In this document: positions 25,722 to 37,308 of the stretch, one piece after another | Layout of the letters: each line of letters starts with the position of its first letter | How positions within the stretch are numbered: position 1 is the first letter of the stretch | From: Lycorma delicatula | Taxonomy: Eukaryota; Arthropoda; Insecta; Hemiptera; Fulgoridae | DNA length: 64,000 nt | Direction of reading: 5' to 3' | NCBI RefSeq assembly: GCF_047948215.1 | Contig: NC_134458.1 | Location: forward strand, 140,042,536-140,106,535 | Made by a program: the position numbers and the translations under genes | The notes under the pieces: model-generated | What the model saw: the letters and a program-made list of their open reading frames with translations, nothing else | The model's database searches: none | What the model was told of the DNA's origin: nothing

Positions 25722-25739
25722 ATATATATATATATATAT
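25722..25739. repeat. (TA)n microsatellite
   Basis: Short TA run about 45 bp before a DUF4817-type transposon end. Confidence 0.85.
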
Positions 25740-25784
25740 GCAAGTGATTCAGAATTAAAGAGAAATAATCTGCAAACTGAGTCT

Positions 25785-26120
25785 AGAGCTTGAAATAAGG
25801 AACAAAGTTAATGCAAACATATGTCCGAAAACGCTTTGTTATCGAGTTACGGTTAGTGAAAAACATCGCGCGGAATTCAGTTCCACTATGAAATTTCAGT
25901 ATATTAAAGGTGAATTTGATGGTTTCTTATTTTTTTTGACCTGAAAAATTGAATAAAATATGTCTCAGAACTGTATTTCCTGTAGTCTTCATGGTATCCA
26001 ACGTAAAACAAAAATATTCGGTGACTTAAAATATTTTTTAGGTTTGAAGTCGAATAACTTTGTTAAATGACTCGTAAATAACCTTTATTATCAAAACGTG
26101 CAGAAAAATTTATTCTGAGA
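25785..26120 (+). mobile_element. 5' end of DUF4817-type transposon
   Basis: This non-coding segment matches the outer part of the transposon at 53438-54809. AACGCTTTGTTATCGAGTTA plus GTTAGTGAAAAACATCG (about 25830-25870) match the reverse complement of that element's right end (about 54725-54775). The following section (GAATAAAATATGTCTCAGAA, then TGTAGTCTTCATGG and ACTTTGTTAAATGACTC) matches its left non-coding region at 53545-53670. It therefore looks like a terminal repeat plus 5' leader with no transposase. A third copy of the leader is at 40440-40690. Confidence 0.66.
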
Positions 26121-27033
26121 AAATTCACTTAATAAAGCTATGAAAAACAAAAAAAAATCAACTTAATAACAAACTTAATTTTTTTTGAATTTGTAAAAAT
26201 TAAAAACAGTTTAAATAAATTTGAAAACAAAATTATATTATATACAAAATTGTTATCCGTACGCTTTTTAATTAATATATATTAATAATTATTCGATGTT
26301 AAAGAGCAATGTTTTTTTGGCAGTCATGTTTTTTTCATTTTTAATGTTTATCTCTTGTTTTGTAATTGATCAACTATTTTAAGATGATTTCTGATCTTTC
26401 TACTGCTAAGTTGAAATGAGAATATGTATTATTTTCTTGCAGAAGAATTTTCTGTATTTTTTTCATACGAAGCACAAAAGACACCAGTCATAGATGTTTT
26501 CTTTCAACTATGAAACAAAACATTTAAATAAAGGTTTACGTAGGATGCCACCGAGAGGCTTTCAATTGGATTTTCAAAGTGTGAAGGAAAGAAAAACACC
26601 GCTGCAACTACAGTGCTGTTCGAGTTCTAAACCTTATCATCTAGTTATAGGATTCCAGGGAACTTGAATGCTTAAAAAGAAAAAGAACTGTTTCTAGACC
26701 TCCGGCCGGCGCCTTCCGGTCATTTTGGGTTACTCCACGATTCATTTTGTGTTCGCAGACGAGTGCCCGCAATGTTACAGTTCCGCAATCGGTTTCGGAA
26801 TACGAACCGGATTCCCTTTCGCCGGACGGGAACTTGTTTATATGAATTTTTATAACGGATATAAAACAAAAAAACAGTAAAGAATGAAATACTTCAGGCA
26901 AATAGTCAGAGGCAGATATTGTACTTTTTATTGTGTTTTTGAAATTTAATATCTGAATATTTTTAAAATAAATTTGTGTTATCATATAAAACAACTTTAC
27001 TGGTGATGTTAAAATTTTACGTAATAGACTTAC
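26121..27033. other. AT-rich stretch around the GC island
   Basis: Apart from the island at 26690-26840, nothing recognisable was found. Confidence 0.5.
26690..26840 (-). other. Small GC-rich island, unknown
   Basis: A ~140 bp block is conspicuously GC-rich against its surroundings (for example CCGGCCGGCGCC near 26702 and CGCCGGACGGGAA near 26820). It sits inside an open frame on the minus strand (26641-26994), whose central part, about GERESGSYSETDCGTVTLRA, is less biased than most frames here. I recognise no family. It could be a fragment of a foreign or GC-richer mobile element, or a host exon piece. The flanking residues are low-complexity, so a gene call is not justified. Confidence 0.35.
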
Positions 27034-27262
27034 CTACCGGATTTGTCTACCGCTAAACTCGTCGTTGTAAATAAGCTGATTTCAAAGTCGAAGTTCTCAG
27101 TTAATACTAATAAAGGTAGTTGCTTTTATTCAGTTTTGAATTCTAGAATGTAGATGCCAGTGTTTTTTGGAGGTTGTGTTTCATTTTACCATACGTCTCA
27201 GGAATGGTCACCCTGAGTTTCTTCAAGTCTACACATTTACCGTTACAGTTACATTACATTGA
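27034..27262 (+). mobile_element. SINE-2 copy C
   Basis: Plus-strand, diverged member of SINE-2. It keeps the order of blocks: degenerate head (TTGTCTAC.GCTAAACTC), AAGCTGATTTCAAAGTCGAA, AGGTAGTTGCTTTTATTCAG, TTTTGAATTCTAGAATG, then CATACGTCTCAGGAATGGTC and CCTGAG. Box A and box B are eroded, so this is an old copy. Confidence 0.68.
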
Positions 27263-28548
27263 TAAATCGCTAATGACTTTAATTGTTGATGCGACTATAA
27301 ATAAAAGTACTTAAAAAAAATTACAAGCTGAGATAGCTAATAAAAAAAGTCGTATTATTTTTAAACAAAAATAAATGTTTATAAATAAATAAAATGCATA
27401 TTTTTTTTTTTAAATGCATTAAAAGTGTGGTACATTCATGTCTACCAACGTTTCGTTTTTTAATATTTAATTCTCAACGTCGTTTCACTAACTAAGTGAA
27501 GCATCATTAGGCTTTTAGTTATTTATACAATTTTTTTTTTTTGTAATATTTTCGCAAAAATATATTTGGTAAAAATACATTAATATATAATAAAAAATCA
27601 TAAAGGTTGAATATCACAATTATAATTTTTTATTTATTTCGCATACTCGTCAAGATAAACATTGATCATTGATAGACGAGTTCAGTGAATTCGTTTAAAA
27701 CTAAACGTATTTGATTTTTATCATATAAGATATTAAGACAAATTTGGAATAAAAAACAAAAGAATTCAATGATTTCTTCTATATTATTTTGATGAAATAA
27801 TATTGGAAATAACATAGTCAACAAAAAGTAATATTAAAATTTTCATTTATACTATCTCTTTTCATGGGAGATAAAATAAAACATTCCAAAAAGCACTCTT
27901 AGAAAACGGTTGTACTTGTAGATATGAACTTGTTTAACAGATATAAAGAAAACAATATAAAATGAAAAGACGGAAATATTTCAGGCAAATAATCAAAGAT
28001 ATTAAACGGGAAGAATGTGATAAGACATAAGATGTAGAATATAAAAAAGTAAAAAAATTCAGTTCTGATTTTACATCACTGTTTGCTTTAGACAACTCGT
28101 CACTTATGCGGAAAAACGTTCAGCAGGTCGGTATCTTATTACAAGAGTATAAATACAGCTGTTGATTTTCCTTTGAAATTTATTAAGGTTCTTTTATTAT
28201 TATTATTATTATTAACTGAATCGCAGTTAACCTTTTGGGTAATAGTGAGGACGTTCAGCGCTTAAAACGGCTGCACGTATTGGATTTGTTGTAAGGTTCT
28301 TCGATATTTGGATTCCATTATGAATTCAAAATATTTCGTTTTGTTTCGCCGTTTCTCTATTATTTTTAATTTTTTTTCTTATATTTCTTTATTTGGTTCG
28401 TTTTTTGTTATTCTTGTGTAACTGTGAGCTATACTTCTTGGTGTTTCCTTTGCTTTCTTTTTATGTTACAGACTTGATCAATGTTCTTTGGACTCATCAG
28501 TGTATTTAATTGTTTATCTTTATTACATTTTTGAGTGTACTATATAAA

Positions 28549-28572
28549 AAATGCATACATATGTATGCATTT
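28549..28572. repeat. Perfect 24-bp palindrome
   Basis: The arm AAATGCATACAT is followed immediately by its exact reverse complement. Confidence 0.6.
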
Positions 28573-28999
28573 ATAATTCTTGGGAGGTTTCAATGGAGAC
28601 TTCTCTTTGCATGTCATTTGTTTATTCTATTCAAATTTACTTATTGTTTCGGTTAATTTGGACTGTTTATGAATAAAAATAACTTTAATGGAAAAAAAAA
28701 TCATTAAGTATAATTAGCAAAAAGAGTAATATTTTTTCCATAATTTTGCATGTTTTTAATCTTATTGGAAAACATTTTAAAGCGTTTTTAATATAATAAA
28801 TATAAATTCTTGCAGTTAATTTTAATACGTATTGAGATTTCATAAAAATATTAACAAAAACTTAACAAGTAAATCACCTTTGTTTAGAGGTTTTCATATT
28901 ATTCTAAAAATTAAATAAATAAGAATCAAAATGAAAATAAAACGCTCAACACCTGTTTTTTATCTTCTTTTAACAATTTTAAAAATGTATTCTTATATT

Positions 29000-29054
29000 A
29001 ATAATAACAATAACAATAATACAAATGATAACAATGATAATGATAATAATAAAA
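29000..29054. repeat. AAT/AAC/GAT trinucleotide-like microsatellite
   Basis: Imperfect run of AATAAC, AATGAT and AATAAT units. Confidence 0.7.
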
Positions 29055-29226
29055 TAGACTGGTTGATTATGACGTGAATAAATTGAAGAAGTAAGCCATT
29101 GACTCTCTTTAATTGTAAAAATTGAAAAACATATTTATGTAAGAAAAATGTCATTATTTGATTTTAAGAAAAGTTTACCCGGTTTGTGTTTTTGTGAAAT
29201 GTATGAATTACTGTTTCAACATCTTT

Positions 29227-29285
29227 TCAGGCTTCTCCGTAAAGCCTGATAAATTCTCAGTAACCCTCCGGTTTACTGAGAATTT
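29227..29285. repeat. Two hairpins back to back
   Basis: TCAGGCTT and AAGCCTGA (29227-29249) pair across a short loop. AAATTCTCAGTAA and its complement (29251-29285) then pair across CCCTCCGG. The loops are GC-richer than the surroundings. The arrangement could be folded RNA or the edge of a mobile element; no homologous copy was found in the window. Confidence 0.5.
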
Positions 29286-30079
29286 TATTGTTTGAGAGTG
29301 AGATTTTATAGCTTCCTAATTTATAGAAAAGAACTGTCTTACTGAATTATGAGGACGGTTTTTTTAAAATAAATTGTCCATTTTAATTATTTTTCTTTAC
29401 AATATGTATTTAAATTTTTATTTATTTAAAATTTGGAACTGAATCTATCAAGGAAAAGTTTAAAATTTGTATATTGTGTTTTCGCACGTTTATTTTTTTA
29501 ATATTATAATTTCTACATTTACTTTTAGCACCTGTAAGAAGGTTTTACAAAATTATGAAAGAAAACATATTTTTTCACTTATACAATCATATAAAGTAAA
29601 AGACTAAAAGCTATTTAAGATTATAGTTGAATTAATTAAATAAAACTAAATGAATTGCTTTACAAGTGACGATACACTCTCAAAACACAAATTTGAACTT
29701 TTCATAAAGCACCTCACTAAGTTTTTAAATCATCAAAACATCAATTTTTTTCATTAAATTGGTCAACTTTAAGAAAGTTTTGTTTGTAATGTTGTCTAGA
29801 TAAAAAAATACTTCTTTTATTAGAAAAAATGTTCGCACTAGAAAAATACGTGTATAATTATTTAATTATATAATTTCTTTCTAGATCGACATGAATTTTA
29901 AGAAAATTAAAAATTCACAAATGAAATATTGTTAAGGATCATTGCCTCTAATCTAGTAACTACTATTAAATAATAGTAGATATATTTTTGAATTCGATTA
30001 AAACTAAGCTGAAGATTGAAGTTTCTTTCCTAATTTGTACGTTGCAATCTGTTCAACTAGCGAGCAATAAGCAACCTCC

Positions 30080-30321
30080 CACGGCCAATGATATGAGGGT
30101 ATGTATGACATATAAATGAGGTGTAGTCTTGTACGGACTCAGGCCATTCCTGAGATGTGTGGTTAATTGAACCCTAACCACCAAAATATACCGGTATCCA
30201 GTGTCTACTATTCAAATCCATATATAAAAGCAACTGACGTTTACTAGGATTTGAACATCAGAACCTTCGTCTTCGAAAATCAGCTGTTAAACAATTGATT
30301 TGCAGGTACAATAGCCCGGTG
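30080..30321 (-). mobile_element. SINE-2 copy B
   Basis: Minus-strand copy sharing with copy A the CAGCTGATTTT head segment, TTGCTTTTATAT.GATTTGAA, GGATACCGGTAT.TT.GGTGG, TCAATTAACCACACATCTCAG and a GACTACAC distal block. Box B is recognisable as ATTCAAATCC-like sequence, weaker than in copy A. The head near 30300-30321 is rearranged. Confidence 0.72.
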
Positions 30322-31158
30322 AAGTATGACTGAATTTAAATATCATTTTTATGCTTTAATTATTTTAGTTCTTTTCCACCTGAGTAGTTTGTTTAATTCT
30401 AGAAGAATTTTGACATCTCTCAAGATAACTTTCCCTCTTTGTCAGTTTTCAGCTGCTGTCTCTCAATCTTCATGTTTGCTAATCTCCTTCAGATCCCGTA
30501 AATATTAGCTGGGCTGTCGTGATAGTTTCCTCCCATTATGTAGTAACATGTGTGCGAGTTATGTAGATAGACGCAATTCCTAACATCAGGGGTTTCAACT
30601 ATTTGATTTATTCACACTAAAATTTATGCTGTCAATCGCTAATTAATAAGTGGCCGATAACTGATCTCCCTTTACATTAATTGCAATACTTCATACAATT
30701 CAATTGCATAAGCACCAGTTTTTAGGATTTATTTTCGTGTCCCTAACCAAAATACCTTAACAACAACACGGTCTATATAATAATACCTACATTTATTTTC
30801 AGCTTCTCCTTTCACGGAAAATATTTTCTTCAGTACATTTTACAGGGAATTTTTTTTCTTGTGGTATCATAAGCTATCAAATTATTTAATCAAATAAGTT
30901 TAAACCTAGATTATTTAGAGGGCTGCATTTGGTCAAATTCGTATTTCTCCACCTTAAAAGGAAAACCATTTCGTAGATAAACATTGATTCTGCTTGTGTC
31001 CGATTTAATTTTTTTTTACAATTAGACCAGTTTCCCTTTTGCTTTTCTATAGCCATTTTTACAATTCCCGTATCGCAGGGGTCGATGAGATAATGTAATC
31101 TCTATCTATATCAGTGTACGTATCATATCTGCGTAGTATCTTGCACTCATTTTTCGAA

Positions 31159-31186
31159 TTTCTTCAGCAATTTCTTGCTGAAGAAA
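31159..31186. repeat. Perfect 12-bp stem hairpin
   Basis: TTTCTTCAGCAA pairs perfectly with TTGCTGAAGAAA across the loop TTTC. A further partial repeat (TTTTTCAGCAAAA) follows at once. Confidence 0.6.
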
Positions 31187-32415
31187 ATTTTTCAGCAAAA
31201 TCAAAGCAGAACATATTATTTTGATAAAGTTTTTCTTTTGATGAAGTCTGTTCTCTATACTTTAAAAAATATTGCCACGAGTTTCATTCATCTGATTTCA
31301 AATAACTGAATAAATTTAACTGTATTCGTACGAATATCTTAAAAAATTATATACTATAGTCGTATGAACCACAGTTTGCATTATTTCATTCATTTATCCT
31401 GGATTCCTAATTATGTAGATTTTTTTTCTGTTAGTATTTACAGTCGGTACCTCATAGGAGACCATAAGTAAATTCGATTAAAGGTAATCACGTAAAGAGT
31501 GGTCCCCGACGAAACCCCTCATTAAAGCATATAAAGGTTCAACACCTCAAATATAGAAAAAGGACGTTTATAAGTCGCCCAAGTAAAGTTAATTACTCAA
31601 CACAGCACCAGAAACAAATCACAGGTAAAAAGAACAAAAATAAAAATAAAAACAAAGTCATCAGTACCAGTGTATGCAAACAACACTACAAGTAAAACAA
31701 ATATTCGTCGGTAATAGAGGTTGCTGTAATTTGTATACTTTAATTTGATGTTTACTACACAGTGACAGACTGAGTTCCCTATCCTAGTTTCCTTCTCTCG
31801 GTCATTTCTCTGGCTACATCTCCCAAATCCAGCACATGAAAACGTTTTGGTCGCCTGAAATGTCGTGGAATAGAATATTTTATAGAAAAAATCGTATCAG
31901 TTCATGGAGTATTTCTTAAAATTTGGAAGAAAATATTATAAATTTAACTGTGCGTACTGTTATTATTTGCTTTCACAAAGGTAGAGTTTTTATTATATAT
32001 ATATGTTCAACAAAATTATGAGTTTTTACGTCCATAGACTTGTTATCCATTGACTCTTATCCATTCAACTTGTGTAACAATCATTTCACTTTCCATTAAA
32101 GAAGTTCTTACTTTTAGATTTGTACTTTCATTTGCAGTCAAAAACTTACAGATATTGAGGACATTTTATAATAAACTTTCTTAACGTATTTTAGATTACA
32201 GAAGTTCCAAACTTGTCTTGAATAATTTTATAACAATCGAAGTGTCTATTATTAGTATAATTAACATATTGTTTAAAAAAAGATATCTTAAATATTCTTC
32301 ACAATGACCTATCAAACATCAATAATATTCACCTAACCTATAGTTAAATTATATAGCAAACAAGATAAGAAAGGAAAATTTGGCAATTAGCCAAAGTAAC
32401 CCCATTGTTTTGACT

Positions 32416-32466
32416 TTGTAGGATAGGGTAGGTCTGGCAATATGCCAATCCTACCCTACCTTACAA
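32416..32466. repeat. Long near-perfect hairpin, 24-bp arms
   Basis: Two 24-base arms (32416-32439 and 32443-32466) match at 20 of 24 positions across a 3-base loop ATA. The arms contain TAGGGTAGG and CCTACCCTA, unusually G/C-asymmetric for this region, and an inner TGGCA/TGCCA pair. CCATTG (32402) and CAATGG (32464) add an outer pair, and a smaller hairpin, TTGGC/GCCAA, lies at 32380-32394. No coding association. Confidence 0.65.
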
Positions 32467-34261
32467 TGGTGTTCCAAGATCTCAAAATAAAAAAAATGTA
32501 TATTGTTTGAACAACATCCTTTAACTATCATTTAAATTTAGAAAGCAGTTATAATGATTATTTGTGATACATTTGGGAGTTTCGTAATGTTTTATTAAAA
32601 AATAAAATTTGTAAATAGAAGACCGCCGTATATATTTGTTCGAAACAATATAATACATTGTTGAAAACATAATTCAATTCAGTCTTTATTATATTGCAAT
32701 TAAGCATTCGTGTATTCAATCTACCTGTTTTACAGTTTTATGATTAGCTGATATTAAAACGTAGGCAATACAACACCAGGATTCTTAGTTCTCTATTAAA
32801 GAGTTATTGACACGTAGTGGATGATATTTCCATTCCAAACTAGAAAAATAAATTACTGCGAATTAATGGTTAGATAAATACTGATTGTCCATCCACTTTT
32901 CCATTTGCACTTTTACTTTTGTTTATCGAGCTACGCTTCTTCCTGTTGCAAATCAGCTTCTACACAAAATGAAGACAGCACTAATGTGTTACTTTTAATC
33001 AAAAGTTAAGTCCTCCTTCGTGGTCAGAAACATACATTATCAACCAATGATTAGTTTTCCACTTTTATTTTGCACTTATTATTTTAATTTCAGTATATTT
33101 GTTACATTCCACATCTTCAATTGTTTGCTTTATGTATTTTAATCATTGTATGCAACTACAGTTTTTATATTTTACTTTTCCTTCAGAGGTGTACACGTAA
33201 CTTTTTCAGTCGGAATATTTGATTTTGTATTATAGCGACCAAAGGAATATACCACAGCCAGCTGGCTACATGACAATTTTATGAAAACTGCATATTCATT
33301 TCGATGTTTAGATTGATAAGGAAGAAACTTATCTTTTTCATGTAAAATGTTTAAAAGTTAAAAGTCTTTTGTGAATTAGAGTTTTGCGATTTATTCTGTC
33401 GCCGTTTGTCTACGGATATCCAAAATCAATAACAGTTTTCATGCGGTCTGATTTTTATAATTTACGTTATATTTTTATCGGCTCATAATTTGTTAATAAT
33501 ATATCAATAAAAATAAAAGTAAAGTAAGGGTTAGGAATCATACCAGTTACTTTTAATATATAAAAAACTACTCAGTACAAGAATATTTGAACAGCTTAAC
33601 ATTTAATAGTTGAAACTTCAAAGTACAAAGTGTTTTATTCGTCGAGATAGTCAAATTTTAATACGTTCACATGTCTATAGATTTATAAAAACTTAGCAAC
33701 CTCCAAAGTTTTTGGTTTTTCTTATCTCATTTGGGTATCGTTTGCAGTCCAGTGTTTTCGGAAACACATTTTCATATACGGCTCTGAGTCCCAGTCTACC
33801 AAGTTTGGGTCTGATGGACGTAAATAAACGGGTTACTGACTCTGAGCGCTTTCTCAGTGTTGTATGATATGTTTAGGCAACAGCAGTATCCTTCGTTAAA
33901 CACCGTTTATGGAAGTAAAGATATTTTTCATTAAGAAATATGACAGCAATAAATACGAAATGGTATAATAAAACGTAGGCCAGACGTTTAAATTAAAAAA
34001 AAAACGTATGTGAAAGAACATTTTTTCATTTCTCCCAAAAATCAGCACCAAAGTTGCGTTCCGGCACCAGTGAACCCCTGGTTTCCTTTCATTAATAAAT
34101 TACCCTAAATTTCTGTTCATTGTTACTTTATTTCTTAAATTAAATTTTCTTTTTTTTGATTTCTGATATAGTATAATCTTAATATTTTATATATTATTTT
34201 CTTCTTTCTGCTATATTTTGTCATACATAATCTATTATAAATATATAAATTTCAATACATT

Positions 34262-35143
34262 TAAAAAAGAGCTGAAAACAAAGTTGTTATACTTTCTTGT
34301 CATTGGTTATTTATTCTTATACAGTGGAAAGTGTTAAAGAAAAAAGTTGAAAAATGTTAAAATATCGGTATTCTTTTTTCTGTTTCTGCGCTCCCACCTC
34401 CAAAATCTCCTTCCAAGAAACCTTTCGTTTTTTCTATGTTTACTGTGTTAAGTAAAATAAAGTGAAAAAAAAATCCTGTGAAAAAATGTAAAACCATAAA
34501 AAGTTACCTAAGATTTATTTTTTAAGGGATAGAGGTGAGTTACGATGAAATTTTATGCGATATTAATGTTAAAAATTCAAAATTTTTATTTTTAAACTTT
34601 GATCAGTTCCCGTACCGCAATATTGCATTCAAAGTATTTTTTTGGGGATCACGTACACTACTACTATGCTTAGGAACACAAAAATATGCAATAAGTAAAT
34701 AAAAAATTTTCGATTTTTGGGAAAGGAGGATAATTTATGGGCAAAATGAGACATCTGTGCATATACTGAGCTTAATATAAAGTAGGGTTATGGTTAAAAA
34801 ATTTTGACAAAACTGACCTCAAAGAAACTATATACCCCATTCCTGGAGATATTGATCCAAAATGTTTACCAATATACCCCATAACTGGGGTAATGCCCCA
34901 TATAGACGAGTCTTTAGCCAAATTTCATAAAAATAGATTTATCCAGTCAAAAGTTATTAAGCTTCAAACACGCCAACACACATAGAAAAGTACATGAGAA
35001 CATTACTCCCCAATTTCTTTCCGTTTTTTTGGGGTTTCTGTGTCATGAAACGTCAAAAAATGCAAAAACCCCTTCCCTATTTTTTTGTCTAATTATCATA
35101 CTTTCTTTCTTGCCGTATAGCATAGATTGTGATGCCAGGAAAG
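34262..35143 (+). mobile_element. Unclassified ~1 kb family, copy 2
   Basis: Homologous to copy 1. The left inverted repeat reads ACTTTCTTGTCAT (34291-34303) preceded by the shared AAACAAAGTTGTTA; the right edge GATGCCAGGAAAG ends at 35143, followed by TA. The first internal module is shortened (it keeps GCGCTCCCACCTCC near 34390); the second (about 34500-34625, with ACGATGAAATTTTATG) is retained. The right third matches copies 1, 3 and 4 through ATTTTGACAAAACTGACC, ATATTGATCCAAA and GTCAAAAGTTATTAAGC. Confidence 0.72.
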
Positions 35144-36242
35144 TAATAACGAAAACTCTTAAAAGTAACTGTTGTACATGACGCGCATGCTCCCACATAT
35201 ACATGAACATCGGTGGTACATATGATGAACATAATATTTAAGAGTCAGTTTTCAGAGCAAAAATCTATATGCAAGATTGAATTTTCGTAAACTTATCATG
35301 TACTACCTCATATGATATATCTGCTCTTAAAGTGTAGTAATTGAATTTTAAATGTATAATTTTTCGATTAATAACATTAATAATCTTAAGTATTTATAAA
35401 AATGTAAACGATTAAAAATTTGAGAACAGTATTAAAAATAATATGTTATAATATTGTATTTTAATCAGTTTTAAAATAAGTATTTTTACGCGAAACAAAA
35501 TACTGTTAATTCAGGCATTTTATTCGATATCTACAAAGCAATATTTCCATTATTAAACTTTTATTCAGATCTGAGATTGATTACTGACTACATTAAAGAC
35601 ATTTACAGAAAAATCTTGAGATTTTTACAGGTTCTGCGACAGAGGTTTACAAAAAAAAGAAAAAATGGATCAATCTATATGAATTTCATTATAGTACGAC
35701 TTGAATAAATTTTCTCACAATTGCAATTCAGTAATATTCTGTTGAAAACATTATTCATAAAATGCTTAATTTGTTATTCAAATGATGAAGATAATCATGA
35801 ATAATTTGTTTAATACAATTTTAACTTTTTTTATGTTAAAAATGCAGTAAATGTATCGATTGAACAATTTTTGTATATTATAAGGAAAAAAGATTTTTAC
35901 ACGTTATTTAAAACATTTTAGATTAATCTTTCACAAAATCTAGTTTAAAGTAATTCGTGCGTTAAATTTTAATGAATACTAGTATAAAATACTTGGATAG
36001 ATCTTTGTGTGTTACTAGTATCACTGAATTTTTAAAAATTTCTTGCTATTTATTTTACATCGTCAATTCAAGAAGTAGTGTGTATTAATATTATCGTATG
36101 TTATGTAAAGAAATTTTAGGTATATTAAGGGGAGAAGGAAAACTTGAGATTTAAAATATGTTCTACTTATCTTTAGAGATCATATAAACCAATATATCTA
36201 CCGGTTATCCAACGGCAACCTCTTTTACTCATATATCACAGC
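35144..36242. other. AT-rich stretch, no gene seen
   Basis: Nothing recognisable; this separates copies 2 and 3 of the ~1 kb family. Confidence 0.5.
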
Positions 36243-37308
36243 TTTAAAAACTGGCAACAAAGGTGTTGTAATTTGTTGAAATTTGTTATTTATATTTATT
36301 CTTATAGTTGAAATATAAAAGTTTTAAAAATTCAAAAAATTGATTTTTTAAAATTCTTTTCTGCTCCCCACCCACCAAAAAACACCTCCCAAGAAAATAT
36401 TTTGATTTATCTACATTTACTATGTTAAATGGAAGAACCTAAATAAAATTCCACTGAAAAACGTAAATTCGATAAAAAGTTACCTAAGATTCCTTTTTTT
36501 TGGGGGGGGGAAAATTATGATGAAATTTTATTGTAATATTACTATTAAAAATTTAAACAAACTAACAAACCTTTTTTTAAGCCCAGATATCGATATATTT
36601 AACTTTTGACTTTAAGCTTTTCCATCCCCAGTTTTTATTTTAGGTCATTTGGACTACAACTATAACTAGGAAGGCTTAAAAAAATTCCTTTAAAAATATG
36701 CAATAAATAAAGATAAACTTTTTAGACATTTTGGAGAAGAAGAGAATTTGGGGGCATTTTGTTGAAATAGTAAGATAAAAATGTACGTCTCATGTACTGA
36801 GCTTAATATGAAGAGGGGTTATGTTTCCAAAATAAACCCAGAGAAACTATTTACTCCCTCCCGGAAATATTGATCCCAAATTTTTAACAACAAAATTGGA
36901 CTACATACATCAGGCTATGTGCCAAATTTCATCAAAATCGGTTTATCCAGTGAAGTTTTTTTTACCTCCGGGACCACCGTTAGGTATTGCTTCGGAGGAT
37001 GAGTACGATTTGCGGAGAATGATTTGTAGCGTGTGTGAAAATTCCATGCCTGACTGGAATTCGAACCCGGGAACTCCCGGGATGAAAGGCCAAGACGCTA
37101 CCTTTCGCGCCACCGAGGCCGGCAGTGTGGAAAAATTATTTAGTTTCAAACATACATACGCATGTACGCATGAACATTGCCCCACTTTTTTTTAGGGCCT
37201 GTGGGTCCTGAAACGTTGAGAAATATAAAAAAACCTATACTCCATTTTTGACTGATTACCATATTTCCATTCTTTCAGCATAGCTCTAGAACTATGATAC
37301 CAGGAAAG
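36243..37308 (+). mobile_element. Unclassified ~1 kb family, copy 3
   Basis: The left inverted repeat is eroded (near 36271), but the upstream shared block (GCAACAAAGGTGTTGTAAT) and the following TTATTTAT.TTTATTCTTATA are present. The right edge GATACCAGGAAAG ends at 37308, followed by TA. Both internal modules are present (about 36345-36400 and 36480-36640). A SINE-1 is nested at 36957-37122: removing it rejoins TTTATCCAGT to TTCAAAC.TAC sequence in the order seen in copy 2. Confidence 0.72.
36957..37122 (-). mobile_element. SINE-1, full-length nested copy
   Basis: On the minus strand it starts near 37122 with GCCGGCCTCGGTGGCGCGAA (box A region), continues through GGGTTCGAATTCCAG (box B, GGTTCGANTCC type), GGCATGGAATTTTCACAC and CGCTACAAATC, and ends with CCTCCGAAGCAATACC, GGTGGTCCCGGAGG and an A-run (T's at 36957-36964 on the plus strand). 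This is a complete small tRNA-derived SINE of about 165 bp. The CAGTG on both sides (36949 and 37123) may be part of the target duplication. It is GC-rich against the host repeat and therefore probably younger than it. Confidence 0.85.

Larger units (their letters stand above)
23833..25784. other. AT-rich stretch, no gene seen
   Basis: No coding or transposon homology recognised. A perfect 20-bp palindrome (25139-25158) and a short (TA)n run (25722-25739) are the only structures noted. Confidence 0.5.
27263..30079. other. AT-rich stretch with small repeats
   Basis: No gene recognised. Contains (TTA)n at about 28193-28214, a perfect 24-bp palindrome (28549-28572), an AAT/AAC-rich microsatellite (29000-29054) and a paired hairpin (29227-29285). 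Confidence 0.5.
30322..34261. other. AT-rich stretch, no gene seen
   Basis: About 4 kb without a recognisable gene. The open frame at 30326-30508 has no motif. Hairpins at 31159-31186 and 32416-32466 are listed separately. Confidence 0.5.

Noticed and set aside
37010..37122. Minus-strand tRNA gene within copy 3 of the ~1 kb family
   Set aside because: Same reasoning: the tRNA-like head continues into a SINE body and A-tail.
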